Shown: positions 44,070-55,432, counted from the stretch's first letter. The stretch is DNA of 64,000 nucleotides from Nocardia grenadensis NBRC 108939 (GCF_001613445.1 NZ_BDCJ01000013.1:124001-188000); one strand, 5' to 3'. Made by a program: numbers and translations. The notes: generated from the letters alone by a model not told the origin.

Positions 44070-45308
44070 CTAGTTCCCCAGCCGAATGGGGAACGCCGCC
44101 GGATCGTTCTGCGTGAGAACGGGCAGGTTGCCGATCTCGCTGAGCGGCATGGCGCACTGCAGATCCGGGAACCGGTCGAACAGGGCGGGCACGGCGATGG
44201 ACGCCTCGAGCCGGGCCAGCGCCGCGCCGGGGCAGATGTGCGGGCCGTAGCCGAAGGAGATATTGCGGTTGGCGGTGGGGCGGGTGATGTCGTAGGTGTC
44301 GGCGTCCGCGCCGTGCAGCGACCGGTCCCGGCCGATCGCGCGATAGGACATGACGACGCCGTCGCCCTTGGCGATGGTGAAATCGTCGACGGTGATGTCC
44401 TCGGTAGCGAAACGCATCAGCAGATGGATCACCGGACCGTCCCAGCGCAGGGTTTCCTCGATCGCCTCCGCCCAGGTGCGGTCACCGGACCGGATCGCCG
44501 CCAGTTGTTCGGGATGACCGAGTAGGGCGCGGACGGTGGTGATGATCAGGCTGACCGTGGTCTCGTGTCCGGCGGCCACGAGGGCCTTCAGGTTGCCGTG
44601 CACCTCCGCCTCGGTGAGCGGGGTTTCGCCCTCGGCGACGTCGTGGATGAAGTCCGAGGTCAGGTCGTCGGCGGGCCGGACGGTTTTCTCCTTGATCAGA
44701 CCGGTGTAGTAGTCGTCGAGTTCGGCGAAGACCCGCATCCGCTCCTCATGCGGGGTCAGCAGCGAGAAGAACGCCTTGTAGGACTCCAGCAACATGGTGT
44801 GATCCGAGCGCGGTACCCCCATCAGCTCACTGACCACCCGCATCGGCAGCGGATAGGCGAAGATCTGCTTGAGATCGACCACCTCATTTCCGGCGCCCGC
44901 GGCGGCCAGGTCGTCGAGGAGTTCGGCGGTGAACTGTTCGATCTTCGGTCGCAGCTCACCCAGCCGGCGCGGTGCCAGGGCCCGGGTGGTCTTGATCCGC
45001 AGTCGGCGGTGTTCGGCGCCGTCCACGGTGAACATGGAACGTCCGGCGTCGATCATGCCGATCAACGGCCACTCCCGGGTCACCGCGCCGGACTGCCACA
45101 GATTCCAGTGCGTGCGATCCTTCACCAGGCGGGTGTCGGTGAGCAGTTGCCGGGCCAGATTATGCCGGGTGACGGTCCAGGCGGGCGCACCGAGCAGTTC
45201 GATCCTGGTGAGTGCCGGACCCTCGGTCAGGGCGCGGGTCTCCCCCGCGAGATCGGCGACCATCGGATCGATGGTCAGGGCCGCGGTGTGCGGGCATTGC
45301 TGGCTCAC
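44070..45308 (-). CDS. Conservon cytochrome P450, CYP154-like
   Basis: 412 residues with all canonical P450 motifs: I-helix AGHETT (246-251), ExxR (ETLR, 285-288) and heme loop FGYGPHICPGA (Cys359). It is the last gene of the conservon, and its GTG overlaps the stop of the preceding P450 gene. In Streptomyces conservons a CYP157 gene is commonly followed by a CYP154 gene, and the same order is seen here. CYP154 members hydroxylate macrolides, steroids and flavonoids in vitro; the native substrate is unknown. Confidence 0.92.
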   Translation of the reverse strand: MSQQCPHTAALTIDPMVADLAGETRALTEGPALTRIELLGAPAWTVTRHNLARQLLTDTRLVKDRTHWNLWQSGAVTREWPLIGMIDAGRSMFTVDGAEHRRLRIKTTRALAPRRLGELRPKIEQFTAELLDDLAAAGAGNEVVDLKQIFAYPLPMRVVSELMGVPRSDHTMLLESYKAFFSLLTPHEERMRVFAELDDYYTGLIKEKTVRPADDLTSDFIHDVAEGETPLTEAEVHGNLKALVAAGHETTVSLIITTVRALLGHPEQLAAIRSGDRTWAEAIEETLRWDGPVIHLLMRFATEDITVDDFTIAKGDGVVMSYRAIGRDRSLHGADADTYDITRPTANRNISFGYGPHICPGAALARLEASIAVPALFDRFPDLQCAMPLSEIGNLPVLTQNDPAAFPIRLGN

Positions 45309-46588
45309 GAGCCACCTCCAACGGCGGGAACGGGTGTGAATTCGACCGGGAGCGCGGTGAATCCGCGCAGAAACGGCGAGGGCCGGCGGACCAGGGCCGC
45401 GGCCGGAACCGAGAGGTCGAGGTCGGGCAGCCGGTCGAGCAGCACCTCGATCCCGGTCCGCGCGATGATCTCGGCGATCTGCTGCGCCGGATACGGGCAG
45501 CGGTATTCGCCGTGGCCGAAGGCGAAATGTGCGGCATTGCCGGAATGGGCGGGTTCGGCGCCATCACCGGAATACTGGCGGATATGCGGATCGGCGTTCG
45601 CGGCGGCCAGACCGAGCAGCAACATATCGCCGCGGCGCACCAGGGCTTCACCGAGCCGGGTATCACGCGAAACCCAACGACCGGCCAGGATCTGGGTGGG
45701 GGTGTCCTCCCACAACACCTCGGTCATCGCCTGGCCGATACTGTGCCGGGCGGCGCCGAACGCGGCGGCGAACCGGTCGTCGACGAGCATGAGGCGGATG
45801 GAGTTACCGATCCAGTCGGCGGTCGGCAGATGGCCGGCGGCCATCACCGACTGCATGTTCAGCACATATTCCTCGTCGGCGAACGGTGCGGGATGCGCCA
45901 GCATCCGCGACACCAGATCCTGCCCGGGCGCGGCCTTCTTCTGCGCCAGCAGCTTCTGCATGTACTCGACGAACCGCTGGTAGGCGGCGGGCGCTTCCGG
46001 ACCGCCGTCGCACAGCGTCTGCATGGTCTGCGCCAGATACGGGCCGTCCGATTCCGACACGCCCATGATCCACGCCAGCGTCAGAACCGGGAGCAGCTCG
46101 GCGAATTCGGTGACCACGTCCGCGTACCCGCGGCCGCAGAACCGGTCGATCAGCCCGTCGGCGAGTTGTTCACAGGCGGTACGCAACGCGAACGGGTCCA
46201 CCGATTCCAGGGCCGGTTCGACCAGGCTCACATGCCGGGCGTGCGTGGCACCGGCGGTGAAATAGATGCCGGGCTGTGGCCGACCGACCATGGGCAGCAG
46301 CGGCCAATCCGGAGGAATCACCGACCACTGGTTCCACAGGCTCGAATCCCGCGGGAACAGCAACCCGTCCGTGGTCACCTGGTGCAGTTCCCGATAGCCG
46401 ATCACCAGCCACGCCGGGATACCGCCGATGAGCTCCACCGGGACGACCGGTCCGAACTCGGACCGCATCCGGGTGTAGAGAAGAGCGGGGTCGGAGTGGA
46501 AACCGGGACCGTCCAGCGCGACCGCCCCGCTCGGGCCGACCGGGCAACCGCCCGGCGATATCCCGGTGTTGTAGGCCGGACGGGTCAC
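45305..46588 (-). CDS. Conservon cytochrome P450 without ExxR, CYP157-like
   Basis: 427 residues. The heme loop FGHGEYRCP (Cys364) is intact. The K-helix position reads EVLW (290-293) instead of ExxR, and the I-helix reads AGHLPT (251-256) without the acid. Replacement of ExxR by ExxW is the published hallmark of CYP157 proteins encoded in Streptomyces conservons. Start and stop overlap both neighbours by 4 bases. It may act with the CYP154-like partner or as a heme sensor. The N-terminus is cysteine/glycine-rich (GISPGGCPVGPSG). Confidence 0.9.
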   Translation of the reverse strand: MTRPAYNTGISPGGCPVGPSGAVALDGPGFHSDPALLYTRMRSEFGPVVPVELIGGIPAWLVIGYRELHQVTTDGLLFPRDSSLWNQWSVIPPDWPLLPMVGRPQPGIYFTAGATHARHVSLVEPALESVDPFALRTACEQLADGLIDRFCGRGYADVVTEFAELLPVLTLAWIMGVSESDGPYLAQTMQTLCDGGPEAPAAYQRFVEYMQKLLAQKKAAPGQDLVSRMLAHPAPFADEEYVLNMQSVMAAGHLPTADWIGNSIRLMLVDDRFAAAFGAARHSIGQAMTEVLWEDTPTQILAGRWVSRDTRLGEALVRRGDMLLLGLAAANADPHIRQYSGDGAEPAHSGNAAHFAFGHGEYRCPYPAQQIAEIIARTGIEVLLDRLPDLDLSVPAAALVRRPSPFLRGFTALPVEFTPVPAVGGGS

Positions 46589-47214
46589 GCTCGGACCTCC
46601 GGTGCCGGCGCGGGTGGGGCCTGCCGCTCGATGAGGTGTTCGACGAGACCGATCAGCACCTGTTTGCCGGACGCCCGCGAGCGCGCGTCACAGGCGAACA
46701 TCGGCACGTGCGGATCGAGATCGAGCGCGTCGCGGACCTCGTCCAGCGCCGGCGGGATCGGTTCGAAGGAGTTGCAGGCCACCACGAATGGGGTGCCCTG
46801 GTATTCCAGCCGGTCGATCGCGTACCAGGAATCACTGATCCGGCGCGGATCGACGAGCACCACCGCACCCAGGGCCCCGGTGAACAACCGGTCCCACAGG
46901 AACCAGAACCGTTCCTGACCGGGCGCGCCGAACACGTACAGCACATATTCGTCGGCGAGGCTGATCCGGCCGAAATCGAAGGCGACGGTGGTGGTCGATT
47001 TGCCCGTCACCCCGGACAGATCGTCCACTCCGATACCGGCGTTGGTCATCACCGCCTCGGTGTCCAGCGGCTGGATCTCGCTCACCGCGCGGACCATGGT
47101 CGTCTTACCGACCCCGAAGCCGCCGACGACGACGATCTTCAGGGCGTGCCGCACCGAACTGCTCAGTGGCGCCCGGGCGCGCGTGGGGCGGTCGTCATAG
47201 GCTACGGAGTCCAA
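46585..47214 (-). CDS. cvnD: Conservon small GTPase (CvnD-like)
   Basis: 209 residues, a MglA/Rab-like ATP/GTP-binding protein. P-loop GGFGVGKTT (about 31-39), switch region FGAPGQERFWFLWDRL (about 94) and the specificity motif VACNSFEP (about 145, a variant of NKxD). It is proposed to switch state on input from the histidine-kinase-like protein and roadblock protein. The TTG at 47214 overlaps the DUF742 gene by 20 bases; no ATG or better start exists before the P-loop. A GTGA links it to the next P450 gene. Confidence 0.93.
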   Translation of the reverse strand: MDSVAYDDRPTRARAPLSSSVRHALKIVVVGGFGVGKTTMVRAVSEIQPLDTEAVMTNAGIGVDDLSGVTGKSTTTVAFDFGRISLADEYVLYVFGAPGQERFWFLWDRLFTGALGAVVLVDPRRISDSWYAIDRLEYQGTPFVVACNSFEPIPPALDEVRDALDLDPHVPMFACDARSRASGKQVLIGLVEHLIERQAPPAPAPEVRA

Positions 47215-47554
47215 CTAGCACCTTCTCGAGCATGTGGATATCGAACGTGTCACCGTAAGGGCCCGTATCGATTTCGGGATGGCGAACGGTGACCTTGCCC
47301 GCATCCAGCAGGTCCGCGACCAGAACCGTCGCGATACCGATCGGCAGCCGCAGTTCGGCCGCGATCTCCACCACCGCGGTGGGTTGCAGGCACATGGACA
47401 GGATCGCCGCGTGTTCGTACTGCATGGCCGGAGCGGGCGCGCATTCACTGACCACCAGGGTCACCGGATCGAATTCGTCGGTGGCGGGGGCGGCGCGACC
47501 ACCGGTGAGCGTGTAGAAACGGTCGGGTTCGTCGTCGCGGCCGGGGCGGTTCAC
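47195..47554 (-). CDS. cvnC: DUF742 family protein (CvnC-like)
   Basis: 119 residues. It shows the DUF742 winged-helix-like pattern: RFYTLTGGRAAP, then EHAAILSMCLQPTAVVEIAA, ELRLPIGIATVLVADLLDAG and a C-terminal LEKVLVGLRSL that is very conserved in the family. Predicted cytosolic partner in the conservon complex. GTG 47554 overlaps the roadblock stop (GTGA), and its 3' end overlaps the GTPase start. Confidence 0.95.
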   Translation of the reverse strand: MNRPGRDDEPDRFYTLTGGRAAPATDEFDPVTLVVSECAPAPAMQYEHAAILSMCLQPTAVVEIAAELRLPIGIATVLVADLLDAGKVTVRHPEIDTGPYGDTFDIHMLEKVLVGLRSL

Positions 47555-47970
47555 AACAGCCTCGCTCGACTCCCTCGCGGCGGTGCGGACAGATACTCCC
47601 CGACCTGCTCGATCAGCGCCGCCATCTGGGCGCCGACCAGACCGGCGTCGGCGTCGTCGTCGGCCAGCACCGCGATCTGGGCGCCCGCGCCGGCACCGAC
47701 GATGAACAGGATGCCGCCGTAGAACTCGGTCATCGACTGGCGGACCCCGCCGCGGCCGTTCCCGAACTCGGCCGAGGCACTACCCGCCAGCGCCTGCACC
47801 CCCGAGGCGATCGCGGCGAGCCGGTCGGCCTGGTCCATGGAAAGTCCCGCGGTATGGCACATCTGGATACCGTCCGCGGCCAGCAGCACCGCGTGCCGCG
47901 CGCCGGCGGTTTCGCTCAGCAGCCGCTGCAACAGCCAATCCAGTTGCGCTGGATCCGATGTCATCGTCAT
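47551..47970 (-). CDS. cvnB: Roadblock/LC7 domain protein (CvnB-like)
   Basis: 139 residues. Roadblock fold: LDWLLQRLLSETAGARHAVL, LAADGIQMCHTAGLSMDQAD, then GGILFIVGAGAGAQIAVLAD. Such proteins act as dimeric regulators of MglA/CvnD-type GTPases. The ATG at 47970 overlaps the stop of the kinase-like gene (ATGA), and its own stop overlaps the cvnC-like gene. A second in-frame ATG lies two codons on. Confidence 0.95.
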   Translation of the reverse strand: MTMTSDPAQLDWLLQRLLSETAGARHAVLLAADGIQMCHTAGLSMDQADRLAAIASGVQALAGSASAEFGNGRGGVRQSMTEFYGGILFIVGAGAGAQIAVLADDDADAGLVGAQMAALIEQVGEYLSAPPRGSRARLL

Positions 47971-49559
47971 CGATCGTTCTCCCAGTCGGTTGTCATGGAG
48001 TGCCGGGACGGTCGCGCGGCGCCGCTGCCGGGCGACTGGATCGGTCCGCCGAAGGGCCGGCCGTCCTCCCCGGCACGGCCGGTGACCGCCCGCTGGAAGG
48101 CTCCCAGCGACGATGCCGACGACCGGCGCTTCGGAGCCGGATCGTGCGTGGCGGCGCCCTCGAAGGAGTCGGGATCGGGCAGACCCCCCGGATGTGCGGC
48201 GGCCAGGGTGCTGCCCCGGCGCCGTTTGGGCAGCACGGTGGTGGCGGTCGCTTCGGTCTCGGCGGCGGCCACCGCGGGGAATTCGCCGGAACTGTGCTGC
48301 GGGACACCGTGCCGACCCGAAACATACTGCGGCGTCGACTGGTTCGTGTCGTTGTACCGGGCACGGTCCGCGGCGGCCGCGGCGGTTTCCGCCGGTGCGG
48401 CCCGGTACCGCGCGCCGGTTTCCGGAATCACGGCGAACGGACCGGAATCGAGTGCGTCCCCGGCACCCGGTGGAAGCCCGGCCTGGTCTGCCGAACGACC
48501 GGTCGGCAGAGCCGGGGTGGCCGGCGGCTCGATCCGGGCGGTGAGTTCACGCGGGATCATCACGACCGCCGCGGTCCCACCTATCGCGGACGGCCGGTAG
48601 CTGACGGTGAGACCGTGTTTACGCGCCAGCCGCCCCACGACCGCGAGACCGAACCGGGTGCCATTGAGCGAGGAGAGCCCCTCCGCCGCGTCCCCCTCGG
48701 CGCCGGAAACGGTGAGCTGGGCCCGCTGCAGCGACGATTCGCTCATCACCAGGCCGCTGTCCTCGATGGTCACCACCAGGCCGGCCGGGATCTCCGCGGC
48801 GTAGATATGCACCTCGGTGGTGGGCGGGGAGAACCGGCAGGCATTGTCGACGAGTTCGGACAGTGCGTGGATCACGCCCTCGGCCGCGTGCCCGGCAATG
48901 GCGATATCGACGATCGCCCGCAGCCGCACCCGCTGATAGCCGCCGACCCGGCCGATCGCGGCCCGCAGAATACGTTCCATGACGATCGGTTTGGCCCAGC
49001 GCCGGCCGGTACGGGCGCCGCTGAGAATGGCGATACTGTCGGCGAGCCGTCCGGCCTGGGCGGTGGCATGGTCCATTTCGAGCAGATCGGTGAGTACCGC
49101 CTGATCGGCGTAGCGGTGTTCCAGCTCCTGCAGATTCGCCAGCATGCTGGTGGTCATGGCCTGCATCCGGCCGGCGGCATTCGCCAGCGCCGCGATGGCC
49201 GCCAACCGGCGGCGTTCGCTGGTCGCGCTGACCTCTGTCTCCGCCGCCACCGCCTGTTCGGCGACCGCGGCCCGCTGCTCGCTGCGGGCGAGCAGTTCCA
49301 GCGCTTCGGCGGCGCGGCGCTGCTCGGCGGTGATCAGACCACGGAAGTAGACGGCGGTGGCGACGGCGGTACAGGCCGCCACCACGGGTATCGAAACCCA
49401 GACGGCGGTGACCATCCGGTCCCCTGGCGCGACCGACAGTATGGCGGCGGCCAGCAGCCCGATCCCCAGCGTGACCGAGACGCCCAGGGCCAGCGCCGGA
49501 GCCACCAGTTGTCTGCGGCCCGCCGCCCATGCCGAGGTCGCCGGCGCTGATTCGTACAT
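47967..49559 (-). CDS. cvnA: Conservon sensor histidine-kinase-like protein (CvnA-like)
   Basis: 530 residues. Two N-terminal membrane helices (VAPALALGVSVTLGIGLLAA; MVTAVWVSIPVVAACTAVAT) and a coiled-coil stretch (residues about 75-125) are followed by a dimerisation helix with LLEMDHATAQAGRLADSI. The HATPase domain has SELVDNACRFSPP (N-box), VVTIEDSGLVMS and GTRFGLAVVGRLARKHG. The C-terminal ~190 residues are low-complexity. It heads the conservon, and no response regulator is adjacent. All downstream genes are start/stop coupled, indicating one operon. Confidence 0.95.
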   Translation of the reverse strand: MYESAPATSAWAAGRRQLVAPALALGVSVTLGIGLLAAAILSVAPGDRMVTAVWVSIPVVAACTAVATAVYFRGLITAEQRRAAEALELLARSEQRAAVAEQAVAAETEVSATSERRRLAAIAALANAAGRMQAMTTSMLANLQELEHRYADQAVLTDLLEMDHATAQAGRLADSIAILSGARTGRRWAKPIVMERILRAAIGRVGGYQRVRLRAIVDIAIAGHAAEGVIHALSELVDNACRFSPPTTEVHIYAAEIPAGLVVTIEDSGLVMSESSLQRAQLTVSGAEGDAAEGLSSLNGTRFGLAVVGRLARKHGLTVSYRPSAIGGTAAVVMIPRELTARIEPPATPALPTGRSADQAGLPPGAGDALDSGPFAVIPETGARYRAAPAETAAAAADRARYNDTNQSTPQYVSGRHGVPQHSSGEFPAVAAAETEATATTVLPKRRRGSTLAAAHPGGLPDPDSFEGAATHDPAPKRRSSASSLGAFQRAVTGRAGEDGRPFGGPIQSPGSGAARPSRHSMTTDWENDR

Positions 49560-49878
49560 AAGTCGGGTCCCCCCGCTCGCGCTTGGTCCTGCCGACCCAA
49601 ACCCGAGCCCGCATATGGCACCACATCGTGCCCGTTACCGAATCGTCGGACGCAGAATGGTTTCACCCCGGCGGATTCGGGTACGGGCCGAAGCATATCG
49701 GCCTAGTCCAACCTCCGCTACTCAAAGAAGCTAAACCTCAGCTAACGTTCCGTGCCCGAGTGGGTGCCGACAGGCAGGCAGATCCGGTGCCGCCGGACGA
49801 CGCGAGGCGCGGCGAAACCCGCCGCGACCGTCCGGAAATCCACCTCGAACAGCGGGGTTCCGATACGCCGACCGACCC
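49560..49878. other. Intergenic region between era and the conservon
   Basis: About 320 bases holding the conservon promoter and the 3' flank of era. No gene is supported. An AT-rich patch at 49721-49750 (CTAAACCTCAGCTAACG) vaguely resembles a DtxR/IdeR box but is too degenerate to call. Confidence 0.4.
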
Positions 49879-50793
49879 TCAGAACCCCAGCTTGCCCAGC
49901 TGTTTGGGGTCGCGCTGCCAGTCCTTGGCGACCTTCACATGCAGATGCAGATAGATTCGGTTGCCGAGAATGTGCTCGATCTGTTTGCGCGCATTGGTCC
50001 CGACCTCTTTGAGCCGGGCACCCCCCTTGCCGATGATGATCGCCTTCTGGCTCGGCCGCTCCACATACAGCAGCGCGTGCACGTCGAGCATGCCCTCGTT
50101 CTCCTCGCGCGGCAGGATCTCCTCGATCACCACGGCCAGCGAATGCGGCAGTTCGTCGCGCACCCCCTCCAGCGCAGCCTCCCTGATGAGTTCGGCCATC
50201 AGGGTTTCCTCGGGTTCGTCGGTGAGTTCACCGTCGGGATAGAACGCCGGCCCCGGCGGCATCCGGGAGGCGATCACATCCACCAGGACCTCGACCTGCT
50301 CCCCCTTGGTGGCCGATACCGGCACCACATCGGTTTCCGGCCCGAGCAGCTCGGAGACCGCCATCAGTTGGCGCGCTATCTGGTCCTTGCCCACCTTGTC
50401 GATCTTGGTCACCACACCGAGCAGCGTCGTCTTCGGCGCCATCTGCCGCACCTGCTGCACGATCCAGCGGTCCCCCGGACCGATCTTCTCGTCCGCGGGA
50501 ATACACAGCGCGATCACGTCCACCTCGGAGTAGGTGTCGCGCACCAGATCGTTGAGCCGCTGCCCGAGCAACGTCCGGGGGCGATGCAGCCCGGGGGTGT
50601 CGACCAGGATCAGCTGGGTGTGCTCGCGGTGCACGATACCGCGAATGGTGTGCCGGGTGGTCTGCGGCCGCGAACTCGTGATCGCGATCTTCGCCCCCAC
50701 CAGCGCATTGGTCAGCGTCGACTTACCGGTATTGGGCCGACCGACGAAACAGACGAAACCGGAACGGAACTCACCCTCGGTGGGGTCAGGCAT
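49879..50793 (-). CDS. era: GTPase Era
   Basis: 304 residues, a ribosome-assembly GTPase that binds 16S rRNA. G1 GRPNTGKST (about 14-22), G3 DTPGLH, G4 TKID, and the C-terminal KH domain with AIIIGKGGARLKEVG (about 255). G1 has Thr where Val is usual. ATG 50793 overlaps the deaminase-like gene by 8 bases and follows GAGG. It is the last gene of a coupled block ybeY-corC-cdd-era. Confidence 0.97.
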   Translation of the reverse strand: MPDPTEGEFRSGFVCFVGRPNTGKSTLTNALVGAKIAITSSRPQTTRHTIRGIVHREHTQLILVDTPGLHRPRTLLGQRLNDLVRDTYSEVDVIALCIPADEKIGPGDRWIVQQVRQMAPKTTLLGVVTKIDKVGKDQIARQLMAVSELLGPETDVVPVSATKGEQVEVLVDVIASRMPPGPAFYPDGELTDEPEETLMAELIREAALEGVRDELPHSLAVVIEEILPREENEGMLDVHALLYVERPSQKAIIIGKGGARLKEVGTNARKQIEHILGNRIYLHLHVKVAKDWQRDPKQLGKLGF

Positions 50794-51136
50794 CGGTCGC
50801 CTCGTAACCCTCGGCGATATCGAACACCGCGCCCGAGGCATCGGCGAAAATGATTTTCGCTCCGGCGGACACCTCGCGGACCGCGGCCACCCCGGCATCC
50901 GCGAACTTCCCGCCGATCACCACCGCGGCCTCGAACCCCTCCGCGCCGCTGGAGATCGCGGCCACGACCGCGGACTGCAGGGCCGTGAGCCGCAACGTTT
51001 GCAACCCGACTTCACCGGCGGCGTAAGTGCGCCCGTCGGTATCACGGATCGCCGCTCCCGCCGCCCCGCCGGTGCGGCCGAGCGCGCCCCGGGCGAGCAC
51101 CAGCAACTTGTTGTCCTCGGCATCCAGTTCACTCAT
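50786..51136 (-). CDS. Cytidine-deaminase-like conserved protein
   Basis: 116 residues. The fold pattern resembles cytidine deaminases (LLVLARGALGRTGGAAGAAI, then GEVGLQTLRLTALQSAVVAA, GGKFADAGVAAVREV). However, the catalytic HAE and PCxxC zinc motifs are missing: the expected places read LTALQ and VAAVRE, with no Cys at all. It is therefore probably non-catalytic. A short protein occupies this same place between era and the corC-like gene in mycobacteria. It overlaps both neighbours by 8 bases. Confidence 0.8.
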   Translation of the reverse strand: MSELDAEDNKLLVLARGALGRTGGAAGAAIRDTDGRTYAAGEVGLQTLRLTALQSAVVAAISSGAEGFEAAVVIGGKFADAGVAAVREVSAGAKIIFADASGAVFDIAEGYEATDA

Positions 51137-52460
51137 CGGCTGCTCCCTTGTCGTGCCGGGCGGACGGGTTCTCCCGCGCCGGTCCCGGATCGGTCTCCGT
51201 ATTGTGCTCGGGCGCCCGGCCCACCACCACGGTGTGCACCCGGACCCGCCCACGCGCGTCGGCGCCGCCCTCACCGCGCAACTCCAACCCGTGCGCGACG
51301 ACCTCCGCGCCCGGCAGCGGCACCCGGCCCAGTTCGTGCGCGAGCAGCCCGCCCACGGTGTCGACTTCCTCTTCGTCGATCGGCAACCCGTACAGCTCAC
51401 CCAGATCGGCGATCGGCAGCCGCGCCGACACCCGGAACCGGCCCGGTTCTATCTCCTCGATCGGGGGTGTCTCGTCGGTGTCGTATTCGTCGGCGATCTC
51501 CCCGACGATCTCCTCGAGCACATCCTCGATGGTCACCAGACCGGCGATACCGCCGTACTCGTCCACCAGCAGCGCCATATGGTTGCGCCGCCGCTGCATC
51601 TCGTCGAGTAGATCGTCGAGCGGTTTGGAATCGGGCATGAACACCGCGTCCCGCATGACCTCGCGCACCCGGACACTGCGCCCGCGGTCGGCGTAGGGCA
51701 CCAGGTCCTTCAGATAGACGACGCCGAGAATATCGTCGACGTTCTCCCCGATCACCGGAATCCGCGAATGCCCACTACGCACCGCCAGCGACATCGCCTG
51801 CGCCACCGATTTATCGGCCTCGATCCACACCATCTCGGTCCGCGGCACCATCACCGCACGCGCGGCGGTATCACCGAGTTCGAACACAGACTGGATCATC
51901 CGGCGCTCGTCGTCGGCGACCACACCGCGTTCCCGCGCCATATCGACCACTTCGCGCAATTCGATCTCCGACGCGAACGGGCCGTTGCGGAACCCCTTAC
52001 CCGGCGTAATCGCGTTACCGATCAGGATCAGCAGCCGGCTCACCGGGCCGAGCAGGGCGCCGATGAACTGCAGCGGCAGCCCCGCCGCGAGCGAGATGCT
52101 GTACGCGTGCTGACGCCCCAGGGTGCGAGGCCCCACTCCGATCACCACATAGGAGACCAGCACCATCACCACCGCGGTCACCAGCAGCGCCAACCCGCTG
52201 TCCAGGAAACTGCTCAGCGCGGCGGCGAGCAGCACGGTCGCGGTGATCTCGCACAGAATGCGCAACAGCACCATAAGATTGACGTAACGCGGCCGGTCGT
52301 CCACGATCCGGCCCAGCCGTACCGCCCCGGGACGGTCGCTGCGCGCCATATCGTCGAGCCGGGCCGGGGACAGCGTGTTCAGGGCCGAGTCCACCGCGGC
52401 GAAGACACCACCTACGGCAGCGAGCAAGACGGCGACCAGCAGCAGGGTCATCTCGTTCAC
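51129..52460 (-). CDS. Hemolysin C/CorC family membrane protein with CBS pair
   Basis: 443 residues. An N-terminal DUF21/CNNM domain with four hydrophobic segments (LLLVAVLLAAVGGVFAAVDS and others, residues 1-190) is followed by two CBS domains (VMVPRTEMVWIEADKSVAQA; GLVTIEDVLEEIVGEI). A C-terminal CorC/HlyC transporter-associated domain (FRVSARLPIADLGELYGL) ends the protein. A role in Mg or other divalent cation export is proposed for the family. GTG 52460 overlaps the ybeY stop; the 3' end overlaps the deaminase-like gene. Confidence 0.93.
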   Translation of the reverse strand: MNEMTLLLVAVLLAAVGGVFAAVDSALNTLSPARLDDMARSDRPGAVRLGRIVDDRPRYVNLMVLLRILCEITATVLLAAALSSFLDSGLALLVTAVVMVLVSYVVIGVGPRTLGRQHAYSISLAAGLPLQFIGALLGPVSRLLILIGNAITPGKGFRNGPFASEIELREVVDMARERGVVADDERRMIQSVFELGDTAARAVMVPRTEMVWIEADKSVAQAMSLAVRSGHSRIPVIGENVDDILGVVYLKDLVPYADRGRSVRVREVMRDAVFMPDSKPLDDLLDEMQRRRNHMALLVDEYGGIAGLVTIEDVLEEIVGEIADEYDTDETPPIEEIEPGRFRVSARLPIADLGELYGLPIDEEEVDTVGGLLAHELGRVPLPGAEVVAHGLELRGEGGADARGRVRVHTVVVGRAPEHNTETDPGPARENPSARHDKGAADE

Positions 52461-53026
52461 GCGTGCGCGTCACCCGGCCACGAGCGGTCGCCCTCCGGGG
52501 CCGCGAACCCCGTCTTGCCCAGCAGACGGGCGTCCCGGGCGGCCAGTTCGGCCCGCCGCTGCGCCTCCCGCAACTCCTCGTACCACTGTTCGAGCAACCG
52601 GCCCTGCAGGGCGAACATCTCCTTCTCCTCGGCCGGTTCCGCATGGTCGTAACCGAGCAGATGCAGCACACCGTGCACGGTGAGCAGGGCGAGTTCGTGA
52701 TCGAGGGAATGACCGGCCTTGGCGGCCTGGTCCAGGGCGAATTCCGGACACAGCACGATATCGCCCAGCATCGATGGACCCGGCTCGGGACTGTCCGGCC
52801 GGCCACCGGGTTCGAGTTCGTCCATCGGGAACGACATCACATCGGTGGGGCCGGGCAGGTCCATCCACCGCATATGCAGATCGGCCATGGTATCGAGATC
52901 CACCAGCACCATGGACAGTTCGGCGGCCGGGTGCACGTCCATCCGGTCGATCACGAACCGGGCGACGCCCACCAGGTCTTCTTCGGGCACTTCCATACCC
53001 GACTCGTTGGCGATCTCGATACTCAC
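52457..53026 (-). CDS. ybeY: Endoribonuclease YbeY
   Basis: 189 residues, a metal-dependent rRNA-maturation RNase. The zinc motif HGVLHLLGYDHAEP (three His) is intact at about 117-130, preceded by DVMSFPMDE and LGDIVLCPEFA. A longer than usual C-terminal tail (EELREAQRRAELAARDARLL) follows. GTG 53026. phoH lies upstream on the same strand, as in most bacteria. Confidence 0.97.
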   Translation of the reverse strand: MSIEIANESGMEVPEEDLVGVARFVIDRMDVHPAAELSMVLVDLDTMADLHMRWMDLPGPTDVMSFPMDELEPGGRPDSPEPGPSMLGDIVLCPEFALDQAAKAGHSLDHELALLTVHGVLHLLGYDHAEPAEEKEMFALQGRLLEQWYEELREAQRRAELAARDARLLGKTGFAAPEGDRSWPGDAHA

Positions 53027-53084
53027 CTGGTCAGCCTAATGGGTGCGGCCGGGCCCGGCCCATTCGCACTCGCGCACGGTCGGG

Positions 53085-55259
<2,175 letters not shown>

Positions 55260-55432
55260 GTAGTCGCTATGGCCTGCTTTCCGGTCTCGGAGCTGCGGTG
55301 ATGCGCCGCTGGTGGAGAGGTAGCGAATGGGAGTCGCTGGCACGAGTCTAACTCCCGGCCCCGACACGTCCCAGTGGAATTCCGGCTCACCACGGCGTCA
55401 CGGACCGCCGCGACCGGCTGTTCACCCGGTGG

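Noticed and set aside
49728..49746. Possible DtxR/IdeR iron box upstream of the conservon
   Set aside because: About 12 of 19 positions match the consensus by eye, and symmetry is poor.
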